From contig CAWBNP010000002.1 in NCBI GenBank assembly GCA_963790245.1, forward strand, positions 2,301,720-2,365,719: a stretch of 64,000 bases of DNA, in the 5' to 3' direction. The notes below the pieces were generated by a model. That model saw only the letters and a program-made list of their open reading frames with translations. It did no database searches and had not been told where the DNA came from. How positions within the stretch are numbered: the first letter of the stretch is position 1; each line of letters begins with the position of its first letter. This document shows positions 27,788 through 35,853 of this stretch, in pieces. This DNA is from JACCVG01 sp963790245. Lineage in GTDB: Bacteria > Actinomycetota > Thermoleophilia > Solirubrobacterales > Thermoleophilaceae. A program made the translations under genes and the position numbers.

Positions 27788-28660
27788 CTATACCTCGGCC
27801 GGACTGAACGTGTCGCAGGCCGCGGGGTCGGCGGCGTCGTAACCCGCCTCGAACCAGCGGCGACGCTGCTCGGAGGTTCCGTGGGTGAAGCTGTCGGGGT
27901 CGATCGCGCCGCCTGCCTGACGCTGGAGCCGGTCATCGCCGACTGCTTCGGAGGCCGTGAACGCCTCATCGAGATCGCCGGGCTCAAGCGCCCCCTCGGC
28001 GAACACCGAATGCGCCCAGACGCCCGCGTAGCAGTCTGCCTGGAGCTCCTGGCGGACCGAGAGCTCGTTGGCGGAGCCCGGTTGCTCGCGGGCCGCGCGG
28101 TCCACCTGCGCGGCGACACCGGTCTCGTTCTGGACGTGGTGGCCGACCTCGTGCGCGATCACATACGCCCAGGCGAAGTCGCCCGAGGCGCCGAGCTGGC
28201 GGCGCATATCGCCGTAGAAAGTGAGGTCGAGATAGACGCGCGAGTCGGCCGGGCAGTAGAACGGGCCGACGGCTGAGTCGGCGTTGCCGCACCCGTCAGT
28301 CGAGACGGCTCCGTCGAAGAGGACGAGTTCGGCGTCGTCGTACTCTGAGCCCAGGGCCTTCCCCCAGCCTTGCTGAGCGTCCTCGAAGACGTAGACCGAA
28401 AAGTCCTTGAGGTCGCGCTGGGGGTCCTGTGAGCGGGGGATCGGGTCCGGGTCCTCGGCGCTCGCGCTGCCGCCCGTGGCCTGCAGCACCTGCCCGATGT
28501 CGAAACCGCTCGTGCCGCCGCCGCCGAGCAGCTGGATTCCGAGGAAGATCAGCACGCCGATGAGGCCGACGCCGCCGCCGACGGCGGGTACCGACCGCGA
28601 GCGCGAGCCCGCGCCGCGGACGTCGATCACGTTCTTGCTGTTCGTGCGCTTCCACTTCAC
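27788..28660 (-). CDS. Membrane-anchored neutral zinc metallopeptidase (YpfJ family)
   Basis: A 290-residue protein with a short basic N-terminus, one transmembrane helix (VGLIGVLIFLGIQLLGGG), and a zincin domain with YVIAHEVGHHVQNETG (HExxH) and downstream SVRQELQADCYAGVWAHS, where the Glu is the likely third zinc ligand. The spacing CNADSAVGPFYCP is also characteristic of the family. Substrates are unknown. It starts with GTG and diverges from obgE; a TACCTT box six bases upstream suggests a leaderless mRNA. Confidence 0.88.
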   Translation of the reverse strand: MKWKRTNSKNVIDVRGAGSRSRSVPAVGGGVGLIGVLIFLGIQLLGGGGTSGFDIGQVLQATGGSASAEDPDPIPRSQDPQRDLKDFSVYVFEDAQQGWGKALGSEYDDAELVLFDGAVSTDGCGNADSAVGPFYCPADSRVYLDLTFYGDMRRQLGASGDFAWAYVIAHEVGHHVQNETGVAAQVDRAAREQPGSANELSVRQELQADCYAGVWAHSVFAEGALEPGDLDEAFTASEAVGDDRLQRQAGGAIDPDSFTHGTSEQRRRWFEAGYDAADPAACDTFSPAEV

Positions 28661-28666
28661 GCGCCC

Positions 28667-28688
28667 AAGGTAACGGAGCGCCTACGAT
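28667..28688. promoter_or_regulatory. Divergent leaderless promoters of the peptidase gene and obgE
   Basis: On the minus strand TACCTT (complement of 28667-28672) ends six bases before the peptidase GTG. On the plus strand TACGAT (28683-28688) ends six bases before the obgE ATG. The two start codons are only 34 bases apart and neither has a Shine-Dalgarno sequence. Confidence 0.5.
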
Positions 28689-28694
28689 CGAACG

Positions 28695-30011
28695 ATGCTC
28701 CACGACCGTGCCCGCATCTTTCTCCAGGCCGGCTCCGGCGGTGACGGCTCGGTGTCGTTCCGGCGCGAGGCCCACGTTCCCAAGGGCGGCCCCGACGGCG
28801 GCGACGGTGGGCGCGGGGGAGACGTCGTCCTGATCTGCGACGCCTCGCTGCGCGACCTGCAGTCCTTCCGCCGGCGCGGTACCTATCGCGCGGGTGCGGG
28901 CGGACGGGGCGATGGCTCGAACAAGCACGGCGCCGACGGCGCGGCGCTCGAGCTCTCGGTGCCTCCCGGGACGGTCGCCGAGGATCCCGAGCGCGGGGTG
29001 CGGGTCGATCTGACCACGGCTGGACAACGCGCGGTGATCTGCCGCGGTGGGGGCGGCGGGCACGGGAACAAGCGGTTCACGGGCTCGACCCGGCAGGCGC
29101 CGCGGTTTGCCGAGCGCGGCCTCGCCGGAGAAGAGGCCTGGGTCGAGTTGCGGCTCAAGCTGTTGGCCGACGCCGGGCTGATCGGGCTTCCGAATGCCGG
29201 CAAGTCCTCGATGCTCGCGCGGCTGACGCGAGCCGCGCCGAAGATCGCCGACTACCCGTTCACCACGCTGGAGCCGGTGCTCGGGACGATCGAAGCCGAT
29301 GAGCGGCAGGTGATCGTCGCCGACATCCCGGGGCTGATCGAAGGAGCGGGTGAAGGCGCCGGGCTGGGCCACGAGTTCCTCGCCCACGTCGAGCGCACGC
29401 GGCTGCTGATCCACGTTGTAGATCTGGCCCCGCTCGACGGATCGGATCCGATCGCCAACCACCGGCTGATCGAGGCCGAGGTCGCCGGATACGGAGCCGG
29501 GCTCGAGCGGCTGCCGCGGTTGCTCTGCCTCTCGAAGGCCGATCTCGTCGCGCCCGAGCGCGCGGCCCAGGCCGTCGAGGAGTGGTCCGAGCTGCTCGGT
29601 GACACCGTCCTCGGAGTGGTGGCCACCTCGGCCGCAACCGGCACCGGGGTGGAGGAGCTCTCGCGCGCGATCGCGCGGTCGGTGCCGCTGGACACGACGC
29701 GCGCCGAGGTCAGCGAAAGCATCGGCGACTCCCCCGACGAACGCGTTGAGCACCGGCTCTACCGTCCGCTGGCCGACGACGGCTTCCGGGTCGAGCGTAG
29801 CGGCGAGGGGTTCCGCGTGGTCGGCACGGGAATCGAGCGGCTGATCGCGCGACACGACCTCCAGAACCCCGACGCGCTGCGCTACGTCGAGGGCAGGCTG
29901 CGCGCGATCGGCGTTATCCGGTCGCTCGAGGCGGCGGGCTTCGAGCCCGGCGATGACGTCGAGATCGGGGGGATCGTCTTCGAGCTCGATCCCGGCGCAC
30001 CATTCGGCTGA
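28695..30011 (+). CDS. obgE: Obg GTPase
   Basis: Obg is a conserved GTPase that associates with the 50S subunit and with stress and sporulation control. The 438-residue protein has the Gly-rich Obg fold (GGPDGGDGGRGGDVVLICD), G1 GLPNAGKSSML, G3 DIPGLIEGAGEGAGLGHEFL, the NKxD-like G4 LCLSKADL, and a C-terminal OCT domain (DGFRVERSGEGFRVVGTGIE to FELDP). Placement right after rplU-rpmA, here separated by two leftward genes, and before proB is typical. Confidence 0.96.
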   Translation: MLHDRARIFLQAGSGGDGSVSFRREAHVPKGGPDGGDGGRGGDVVLICDASLRDLQSFRRRGTYRAGAGGRGDGSNKHGADGAALELSVPPGTVAEDPERGVRVDLTTAGQRAVICRGGGGGHGNKRFTGSTRQAPRFAERGLAGEEAWVELRLKLLADAGLIGLPNAGKSSMLARLTRAAPKIADYPFTTLEPVLGTIEADERQVIVADIPGLIEGAGEGAGLGHEFLAHVERTRLLIHVVDLAPLDGSDPIANHRLIEAEVAGYGAGLERLPRLLCLSKADLVAPERAAQAVEEWSELLGDTVLGVVATSAATGTGVEELSRAIARSVPLDTTRAEVSESIGDSPDERVEHRLYRPLADDGFRVERSGEGFRVVGTGIERLIARHDLQNPDALRYVEGRLRAIGVIRSLEAAGFEPGDDVEIGGIVFELDPGAPFG

Positions 30012-30035
30012 GGCGCCCGCCTCCGGGGCGCTCCG

Positions 30036-30041
30036 TAATCT
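30036..30041 (+). promoter_or_regulatory. -10 box TAATCT of a leaderless proB transcript
   Basis: TAATCT ends seven bases before the proB ATG and no ribosome binding site lies between, matching the leaderless pattern of the window. Confidence 0.45.
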
Positions 30042-30048
30042 GACTCAC

Positions 30049-31146
30049 ATGAACTTGGTCGTCCTGAAGCTCGGCTCGAGCATCGTCGCCGACGAGCGCG
30101 GCGAGGTCCGCGCCGAGGTGCTCGAGCACGTCTGCGATGAAGCCGCTCGGCTGCGCGCCGCGGGCACCGACGTCGTGCTCGTCACCTCGGGTGCGATCGC
30201 GCGCGGCCTGCGGGCGCTTGACCGCGACGTGCGCCCGCGGGCGATGGAGGAGCTCCAGGCGGCCTCGTCGATCGGCCAGGCGCGGCTGTTCCGCTTCTAC
30301 GAGGAGTTGCTAGAGCAGCGCGGCCTGGCCAGTGCGCAGGTGTTGCTGACCTACCTCGACATCACCGACCGCGGTCCGTACCTGAACGTTCGGCGAACAC
30401 TCGCCAAGCTGCTCGAGTGGGGCTACGTGCCGGTCGTCAACGAAAACGACACGACCGCCACGGACGAGATCTCCTTCGGCGACAACGACTTCCTCGCCGC
30501 CCAGCTCGCGATCCTGCTGGGGGCCGATCTGCTCGTCCTGCTGACCGACATCGACGGCCTCTACAGCGCCGATCCCAGGATCGATCCCGGTGCTGAGCTG
30601 GTCGCCGAGGTGACCGATTTCGAGCAGCTCGAGCGGCTCGCGATCGGCAACGCCCGCAGCGCGATCGGCTCGGGGGGAATGCGATCGAAGGTCGTCGCGG
30701 CCGAGATGGCGACCGCGGCCGGAATCGAAGCGGTGATCGCAAGCGGCGTCTCGAGCGCCGCGCTCGGCGGCGTCCTGCGGGGCGAGCCCGTCGGAACCCG
30801 GTTCCGCCCGCGTGCTGGAGTGACGTCGAGCTTCAAGCTCTGGCTCAAGTACGCGCGGCCGAGCCGCGGGCGGCTGGTGGTTGACGCGGGCGCGGAGGCC
30901 GCGCTACGCGAGCGGGGTACGAGCCTGCTGCCGGTCGGCATCATCGCGGTCGAAGGTGACTTCCAGGTCGGCGACGCCGTCGAGGTCGTCGCGGGCGAGG
31001 GCGGTGACGCGGTCGGAAAGGGGCTCGTTCAGCGCAGCTCGGGCGATCTGCGCCGGATCGCTGGCATGAAGACCGAGCAATTACTCCAGGAGCTCGGTGG
31101 CGGTCCCCCCGAAGCGATTCACCGCGATCGCTTCGTGCTCGGCTGA
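30049..31146 (+). CDS. proB: Glutamate 5-kinase
   Basis: First enzyme of proline synthesis, phosphorylating glutamate with ATP. The 365-residue protein has an N-terminal amino-acid-kinase domain (VVLKLGSSIVADERG, LVTSGAIARGLRAL, VVNENDTTATDEISFGDND, GSGGMRSKVVAAEMATAAG) and a C-terminal PUA domain (RGRLVVDAGAEAALRERGTS). The ATG at 30049 is the natural start; upstream in-frame sequence overlaps obgE. Pairing with proA downstream confirms the role. Confidence 0.95.
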   Translation: MNLVVLKLGSSIVADERGEVRAEVLEHVCDEAARLRAAGTDVVLVTSGAIARGLRALDRDVRPRAMEELQAASSIGQARLFRFYEELLEQRGLASAQVLLTYLDITDRGPYLNVRRTLAKLLEWGYVPVVNENDTTATDEISFGDNDFLAAQLAILLGADLLVLLTDIDGLYSADPRIDPGAELVAEVTDFEQLERLAIGNARSAIGSGGMRSKVVAAEMATAAGIEAVIASGVSSAALGGVLRGEPVGTRFRPRAGVTSSFKLWLKYARPSRGRLVVDAGAEAALRERGTSLLPVGIIAVEGDFQVGDAVEVVAGEGGDAVGKGLVQRSSGDLRRIAGMKTEQLLQELGGGPPEAIHRDRFVLG

Positions 31147-31242
31147 CTCCCTAGCCGACGGTCGCGCCGGCGGGTCAGACGCCGCGAGGCATAACCCCGG
31201 CGCGGTCCAGCGCCGTTCGCTGGACGGCTGGCCGCCCGTCGC

Positions 31243-31248
31243 TAGGCT
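31243..31248 (+). promoter_or_regulatory. -10 box TAGGCT of a leaderless proA transcript
   Basis: TAGGCT ends six bases before the proA ATG, in the 108-base proB-proA gap, suggesting proA has its own start in addition to read-through. Confidence 0.45.
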
Positions 31249-31254
31249 TGACCG

Positions 31255-32523
31255 ATGGCCGTGGCGACGAGATCCGTAACAGACGTCTGCGCCGGCGCCC
31301 GCGGGGCTGCGCGTGCTGTCGCGACCTCGACGGCCGAGGTCCGCAATGGCGCCGTCACCGCGATGGCTGATCTGCTCGAGCAGCGGGCCGATGAGATTCT
31401 CGGCGCGAACGGGCGCGACCTGGAGGCCGGGCGCGAGGCAGGCCTGACCGATGCGCTGATCGATCGCCTCACCCTGACCCGTGAGCGGATCGATGGGATC
31501 GCCCGTGACACGCGCGCGATCGCCGCGCTGCCCGACCCGATCGGCGAGGTGCTCGAGGAGCGCCGGCTCGACAACGGGCTCGATCTTCAGAAGCTGCGCG
31601 TCCCGCTCGGCGTCGTCGCCGTCGTCTATGAGGCCCGGCCCAACGTCACGATCGACTGCTCGGCGCTCTGCGTGAAGTCGGGCAACGCGATCGTGCTGCG
31701 CGGGTCTTCCTCCGCCGAGCACTCCAACGCAGTGCTTGCCGGGGTAGCGGCGGACGCGGTCGCCTCGGTCGGGTTGCCCGCCGAGGCAGTCTCGATCGTC
31801 TCCGGAGGAAGTCGGGATGAGCTCGCGCAGCTCGCGACCCAGGATGCCTCGCTCGATCTGATCATCCCGCGCGGGGGAGAGGGCCTCAAGCGCGCGCTGA
31901 CCGAGCACGCGACCGTTCCAGTCCTCTACGCGGCCGATGGCAACTGCCACGTGTTCGTCGACGCGGGCGCGGACGTCCAGGACGCGGTCGAGATCATCGT
32001 CAACGCCAAGGTCCAGCGCCCGGGCGTCTGCAACGCGGCCGAGACCTTGCTCGTGCACGCCGATATCGCCAGCGAGTTCCTGCCGGCGGCGCTTGCGCGG
32101 CTTCAGCGGGAAGGAGTCGAGCTGAGGGTCGATGGCCGGTCGCGGTCGGCGGCCGGACCGCTCGACGGCTTGGTCGACGCCACGGCCGAGGACTGGGAGA
32201 CCGAGTTCCTCGCGCTGGTGCTCGCGGTCGGAGTCGTCGACTCGGTCGATGAGGCAATCGATCACATCAACCGCTACGGGAGCGGCCACTCGGAGGCGAT
32301 CCTGACGGGCTCGGACGAGTCGGCCGAGCGGTTTGCTGCGGCGGTCGACGCCGCCTGCGTCTACGTCAACGCGTCGACCCGGTTCAGCGACGGGGCAGAA
32401 TTCGGACTGGGGGCGGAGATCGGCAACTCAACCCAGAAGCTTCACGCGCGCGGGCCGATCGGCCTGCGCGAGTTGTGCTCGTACAAGTACGTGCTCCGGG
32501 GCAGCGGCCAGGTGCGTCCCTGA
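31255..32523 (+). CDS. proA: Gamma-glutamyl phosphate reductase
   Basis: Reduces gamma-glutamyl phosphate to the semialdehyde with NADPH, the second step to proline. The 422-residue ALDH-fold protein has LRVPLGVVAVVYEARPNVT, the SGNAIVLRGSSSAEHSN region, DLIIPRGGEGLKRAL, the catalytic Cys in AKVQRPGVCNAAETLLVH and the C-terminal STRFSDGAEFGLGAEIGNST. It lies 108 bases after proB. Its stop overlaps the proposed nadD start. Confidence 0.96.
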   Translation: MAVATRSVTDVCAGARGAARAVATSTAEVRNGAVTAMADLLEQRADEILGANGRDLEAGREAGLTDALIDRLTLTRERIDGIARDTRAIAALPDPIGEVLEERRLDNGLDLQKLRVPLGVVAVVYEARPNVTIDCSALCVKSGNAIVLRGSSSAEHSNAVLAGVAADAVASVGLPAEAVSIVSGGSRDELAQLATQDASLDLIIPRGGEGLKRALTEHATVPVLYAADGNCHVFVDAGADVQDAVEIIVNAKVQRPGVCNAAETLLVHADIASEFLPAALARLQREGVELRVDGRSRSAAGPLDGLVDATAEDWETEFLALVLAVGVVDSVDEAIDHINRYGSGHSEAILTGSDESAERFAAAVDAACVYVNASTRFSDGAEFGLGAEIGNSTQKLHARGPIGLRELCSYKYVLRGSGQVRP

Positions 32524-33131
32524 GCGGCGGGGTCGGGGTTCTCGGCGGGGTGTTCAACCCCCCGCACATCGGTCATCTGGTTTGTGCGTGCGAGGCACTC
32601 GAGACACTCGGATTGGACCGAGTCGCGCTCGTGCCGGTCCGGCGCGCGCCGCATCGGGCGATCGTCCCCGAGCCAGGTCCGGAGACGCGGCTCGCTCTCT
32701 GCACCGCGGCGATCGAGGGGTTCGCGAGGCTCGAGGTCTCGAGCCTGGAGCTGGAGCGAAACGGACCGTCCTACACCGCCGACACACTGCAGGCGATGCA
32801 CGACGCCGCCCCCGACGAGCAGCTGACGCTGATCCTCGGTGGCGACCAGGCGCTTGCGCTGCGCAGCTGGCGCGAGCCCGAGCGCGTGCTCGAACTGGCG
32901 AGGCTGGCCGTTGCCGAGCGCGGCGAGGCGCGCCGCGAACGGGTCGAGGAGACCCTCGCGCCGCTGCTCGAGGGTCACGAGATCCAGTTCTTCGAGATGC
33001 CACCGATCGAGATCTCCTCGACCTTGATCCGGCAGCGGATCGCCGCAGGTCGCGAGTTCCGCCACCTGGTCTCCGCGGGAACCGCGCAGGAGATCGATCG
33101 CCTCGAGCTCTACCGGGACGAGGCGGCTTGA
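32520..33131 (+). CDS. nadD: Nicotinate-nucleotide adenylyltransferase, probable CTG start
   Basis: NadD adenylates nicotinate mononucleotide in NAD synthesis. The nucleotidyltransferase motif GVLGGVFNPPHIGHLVCA sits at residues 6-23, with LILGGDQALALRSWREPE and the C-terminal ISSTLIRQRIAAG (SxTxxR). The frame is open upstream into proA, but family N-termini begin a few residues before GGxFNPxH. A CTG at 32520 overlapping the proA stop (CTGA) gives exactly that; an ATG at 32475 is the alternative. About 203 residues, normal. Confidence 0.88.
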   Translation: MSGGVGVLGGVFNPPHIGHLVCACEALETLGLDRVALVPVRRAPHRAIVPEPGPETRLALCTAAIEGFARLEVSSLELERNGPSYTADTLQAMHDAAPDEQLTLILGGDQALALRSWREPERVLELARLAVAERGEARRERVEETLAPLLEGHEIQFFEMPPIEISSTLIRQRIAAGREFRHLVSAGTAQEIDRLELYRDEAA

Positions 33132-33478
33132 GTCAGGCGCCTGCTTTGGCCGACCGGATCGCCGCGATCGCATCCGATCGCAAGGCGATCGACATCCGCG
33201 TGATCGATCTGCGCGAAATGGTCTCCTATACCGACGCGTTCGTCATCTGCACCGGCAACACCGATCGCCAGACCAAGGCGATCCACGACGCGATCCTGGA
33301 GCAACTCAAGCGCGATGAACCACGCGTCCTGCCGCGGCGGGTGGAGGGCCTGGGCAAGGGCGGCTGGATCCTCATGGACTACCTCGACTGCATCGTCCAC
33401 ATCTTCACCCCCGAGGCCCGCTCCTACTACCGGCTGGAGAACCTCTGGGGCGAGGCGCCCGCGCGCGAGGTCGTCTAG
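33128..33478 (+). CDS. rsfS: Ribosomal silencing factor RsfS
   Basis: RsfS binds L14 and blocks subunit joining when nutrients are scarce. The 116-residue protein has LADRIAAIASDRKAIDIRVI, the YTDAFVICTGNTDRQTKAI segment, and GWILMDYLDCIVHIFTPEAR followed by YYRLENLWGEA, all typical of the family. The TTG start overlaps the nadD stop (TTGA). The nadD-rsfS pairing is widespread. Its end overlaps the stop of the convergent methyltransferase. Confidence 0.94.
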   Translation: MSQAPALADRIAAIASDRKAIDIRVIDLREMVSYTDAFVICTGNTDRQTKAIHDAILEQLKRDEPRVLPRRVEGLGKGGWILMDYLDCIVHIFTPEARSYYRLENLWGEAPAREVV

Positions 33479-34335
33479 GCCTGTTGCCGACGCGCATGCG
33501 CCCCGATGACGGTTGCCGGGAAGGTAAGCGCCTGATCGCTTCCGGCAAAATTCGCGGCGCCTTCCAGCGCCGATCCACGGATTGCTTCGAAGTCTGACTC
33601 TGGGAGCGCGCCGAGGATTGTGCCTAGCGGTCCACCGACGGCAAGCATCTCGTCCCACCAGTCCTCGGCGGAGAGGTAAGTCTGCTCGGTCTGGAGCGCT
33701 TCGAGGGCGATCTCGGTGAAGCCGGCCTTGGTGAGCAGTGCTTCGAGATGCCGCTCGTCGCCGAGCGCGAACGGGCCGGGGGTCCCCGGCCCGGGCGGAG
33801 GTGCGTCGAAGTGCTCCATCACGGCCTGCAGGATCGTCATCAGCCAGGGGTTGTCGGCGCTGGGTCCCCAAACCGCCAAGACCAACCGCCCATCAGGCGC
33901 AAGTGCCCGAGCACTCTCGGCCAGGGCGGCCGCGGGATTGCCCATCAGCATGTAGCCGAAACGACACAGCACGACATCGAAACACTCGTTCTCGGCGAGC
34001 TCTAGGCGCTCCGCGTCAAGGACGCGCGCGTCGAGGTTGGAGAGCCCGGCGCGTTCGGCGCGAGCTTGGATCGCCGTCACCATCGCATCGGCGAAATCGG
34101 AGCACACCACCCGTCCCCGGGGGCCCACGATCGACGCCGCCTGGAGGCCGACCCGCCCGGCCCCGGCTGCCAATTCGAGGACGCGCTCGCCCGGTTTGAG
34201 GCCCGCTTCGGCGAGCATCCACTCCGCCGATCGCGCCGAGGCGCCCGAGTCTGGTTGGTCGGCGCGGAGAGCCCAAACCTCGGCGGCCGAGTCCCAGGTC
34301 TGTCGGCTTGCGTAGCGGTAGTCAGTTTCGGTCAT
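33475..34335 (-). CDS. Class I SAM-dependent methyltransferase
   Basis: About 286 residues with SAM motif I VLELAAGAGRVGLQAA near residue 46, acidic loop VCSDFADAMVTAIQ, DAERLELAENECFDVVLCRF and the YMLMGNPAAALAESARAL helix followed by GRLVLAVWG. The pattern is that of UbiE/ArsM-like methyltransferases acting on small molecules; the substrate cannot be told. The ATG at 34335 (MTETDYRYASRQTWDSAAEV) is preferred over the longer frame. Converges on rsfS with a four-base overlap of stops. Confidence 0.82.
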   Translation of the reverse strand: MTETDYRYASRQTWDSAAEVWALRADQPDSGASARSAEWMLAEAGLKPGERVLELAAGAGRVGLQAASIVGPRGRVVCSDFADAMVTAIQARAERAGLSNLDARVLDAERLELAENECFDVVLCRFGYMLMGNPAAALAESARALAPDGRLVLAVWGPSADNPWLMTILQAVMEHFDAPPPGPGTPGPFALGDERHLEALLTKAGFTEIALEALQTEQTYLSAEDWWDEMLAVGGPLGTILGALPESDFEAIRGSALEGAANFAGSDQALTFPATVIGAHARRQQA

Positions 34336-34410
34336 ACCGGCGAATCTATGACGCCCGCCGCGGCGGGTCAACGCGGTCGAGCGCAGGATCGCGTCGACGC
34401 ATCCAGGCGG

Positions 34411-34734
34411 TCAGTTGCCTTCCACGATCGGCAGTTGTCGAAGCAGGCCGGAAATCTCGAACACCCGCCGCACGGCTCCGGTCGGCTCGGTCATCTGGAA
34501 TGAGTGACCGTTGGCGCGCGAGGCCGCGTCGGCCTCGATCAGGATCTTCAGTCCGGTCGAGTCCATGAAGCTCAGTCGCGAGAGGTCCAGGAGAATTCCG
34601 CTACCGGGGAAGCGGTCCGCGTTCAAGGCCTCCGCCAGCTGGTGGGCATTGGACAAGTCCACTTCACCGACCGGAGCGACGTGCACTACGTCCTCGACGC
34701 GTGTGATCTCAATCTTCAGGAGCTCGAGCCGCAT
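34411..34734 (-). CDS. STAS-domain anti-sigma factor antagonist
   Basis: A single-domain 107-residue STAS protein: VVHVAPVGEVDLSNAHQLAE, a phosphorylatable Ser in LSFMDSTGLKILIEAD, and a C-terminal IvF/L-rich helix. SpoIIAA/RsbV-type proteins bind an anti-sigma kinase when unphosphorylated and so free a SigB/SigF-type sigma factor. Such a sigma factor is encoded at 53849-54631, though no cognate kinase gene is in the window. GAGAGGAGA lies just upstream as ribosome binding site. Confidence 0.88.
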   Translation of the reverse strand: MRLELLKIEITRVEDVVHVAPVGEVDLSNAHQLAEALNADRFPGSGILLDLSRLSFMDSTGLKILIEADAASRANGHSFQMTEPTGAVRRVFEISGLLRQLPIVEGN

Positions 34735-34976
34735 CCGACAATCTCCTCTCGGTTAGCTAATGCCGATCAACGGAAATCGCGTGTCCCTGCCCGAGCCGAA
34801 CTCAGGCAGGTCCCCTGCGATGGACCCCCGATTGCGCCGACCTTCAGCCGACACAACCAATATGCGCGGAGAATAGCCCGCTCTTGCCTGCGACTTCAAG
34901 GGCATCTCCCAGCCGACAGAACTAACGGGTGCTCCGGCGGGATCTGACCCGCCGGAGAGCACCGCAACCCGTGTGG
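34735..34976. other. Intergenic region between the STAS gene and hsp20
   Basis: Holds the upstream region of the STAS gene and the hsp20 terminator at 34928-34963. No coding frame is credible in it. Confidence 0.5.
34928..34963 (-). terminator. Terminator hairpin of hsp20
   Basis: GGTGCTCCGGCGGG and CCCGCCGG-AG-AGCACC form a strong 14-pair stem with a two-base bulge and the loop ATCTGA, 13 bases past the hsp20 stop. Confidence 0.7.
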
Positions 34977-35441
34977 CTACCCCCTTTCTTGCGCACTGCC
35001 CTCGACCATCGTGCTCGCTCCGTTGGAGCCTTGGATCTCGATCCTCTTCGGCTGGCGCTGAGTGGGCTTTGGGATCCTCACGCTCAGCACGCCGAGGTCA
35101 CAGGAGGCCGAGATCTCGTCGGCGTCGACGCCGTCGGGGAGCGTCAACGAGCGGCTGAACGTCCCGAACGAGCGCTCAATCCGAAACCATCCGCGGCCGC
35201 TCTGTTCCTGGTCGAGCTCGCGTTCGCCCGAGAGACGGAGCACGCCGTCGGAGACTTCGATCGAAACCGCTTCCTCTGAAACGCCCGGAAGGTCGGCCTT
35301 GAGCGTGTAGTGGTCATCGGCCTCGAGTAGGTCCATCGCCGGAGTCCACCGCTGGCCCTTCGCCTGCTCCCCATTGAAAAGAGTGTTGAAGACGCGGTCG
35401 ATATCCGAGGAGAACGCCTGTGGTCTAACCAGTAGCGACAT
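34977..35441 (-). CDS. Hsp20/alpha-crystallin small heat-shock protein
   Basis: A 154-residue holdase chaperone: N-terminal arm with DRVFNTLFNG, alpha-crystallin domain from WTPAMDLLEADDHYTLKADL through DGVLRLSGERELDQ to the conserved SFGTFSRSLTLPDGVDADEI and GVLSVRIPKP, and a short tail. GGAGGTG lies six bases before the ATG. A textbook vegetative promoter with symmetrical sequence around it precedes the gene, so it is likely repressed in the absence of stress. Confidence 0.93.
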   Translation of the reverse strand: MSLLVRPQAFSSDIDRVFNTLFNGEQAKGQRWTPAMDLLEADDHYTLKADLPGVSEEAVSIEVSDGVLRLSGERELDQEQSGRGWFRIERSFGTFSRSLTLPDGVDADEISASCDLGVLSVRIPKPTQRQPKRIEIQGSNGASTMVEGSAQERG

Positions 35442-35487
35442 TGGTCACCTCCACCATGGGTCTGGATGATCTTGGCTTGCGGTCGCC

Positions 35488-35516
35488 AGTATAAAATCTG
35501 AGTCTGCACGTGTCAA
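35488..35516 (-). promoter_or_regulatory. hsp20 promoter with overlapping palindromic sequence
   Basis: On the minus strand TTGACA (complement of 35511-35516) and TATACT (complement of 35488-35493) are separated by 17 bases, a near-consensus housekeeping promoter. The blocks TCTGAG and CTCAGA overlap and flank the -35 element (about 35498-35526), compatible with a repressor operator. It is not the CTTGAGT-N7-ACTCAAG HAIR site known for HspR. Confidence 0.7.
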
Positions 35517-35638
35517 GTCTCAGACTCGCCTGAGCTACTGCGGCGCTGTAGGGGGCGGTCGATCCGAGCGCGTCGCCGAGTTCACTCAGGAGCCGGTCGG
35601 CGGGGAGCAATCGCACGGACAGAGTTGCGACGGCGGGG

Positions 35639-35714
<76 letters not shown>

Positions 35715-35853
35715 CGGAAAGGCACTGCGCGGCCCAGTTTAGCGCCGCGGCCTGACCATTTCTTGCAGGCTGCGTCCGCAGCCAGATGGCTCGTCGGCGG
35801 GCGACCTCGCAGACCTCCAGGCAGAAGACCAGTGACGCGACGAGGGTGACGGT

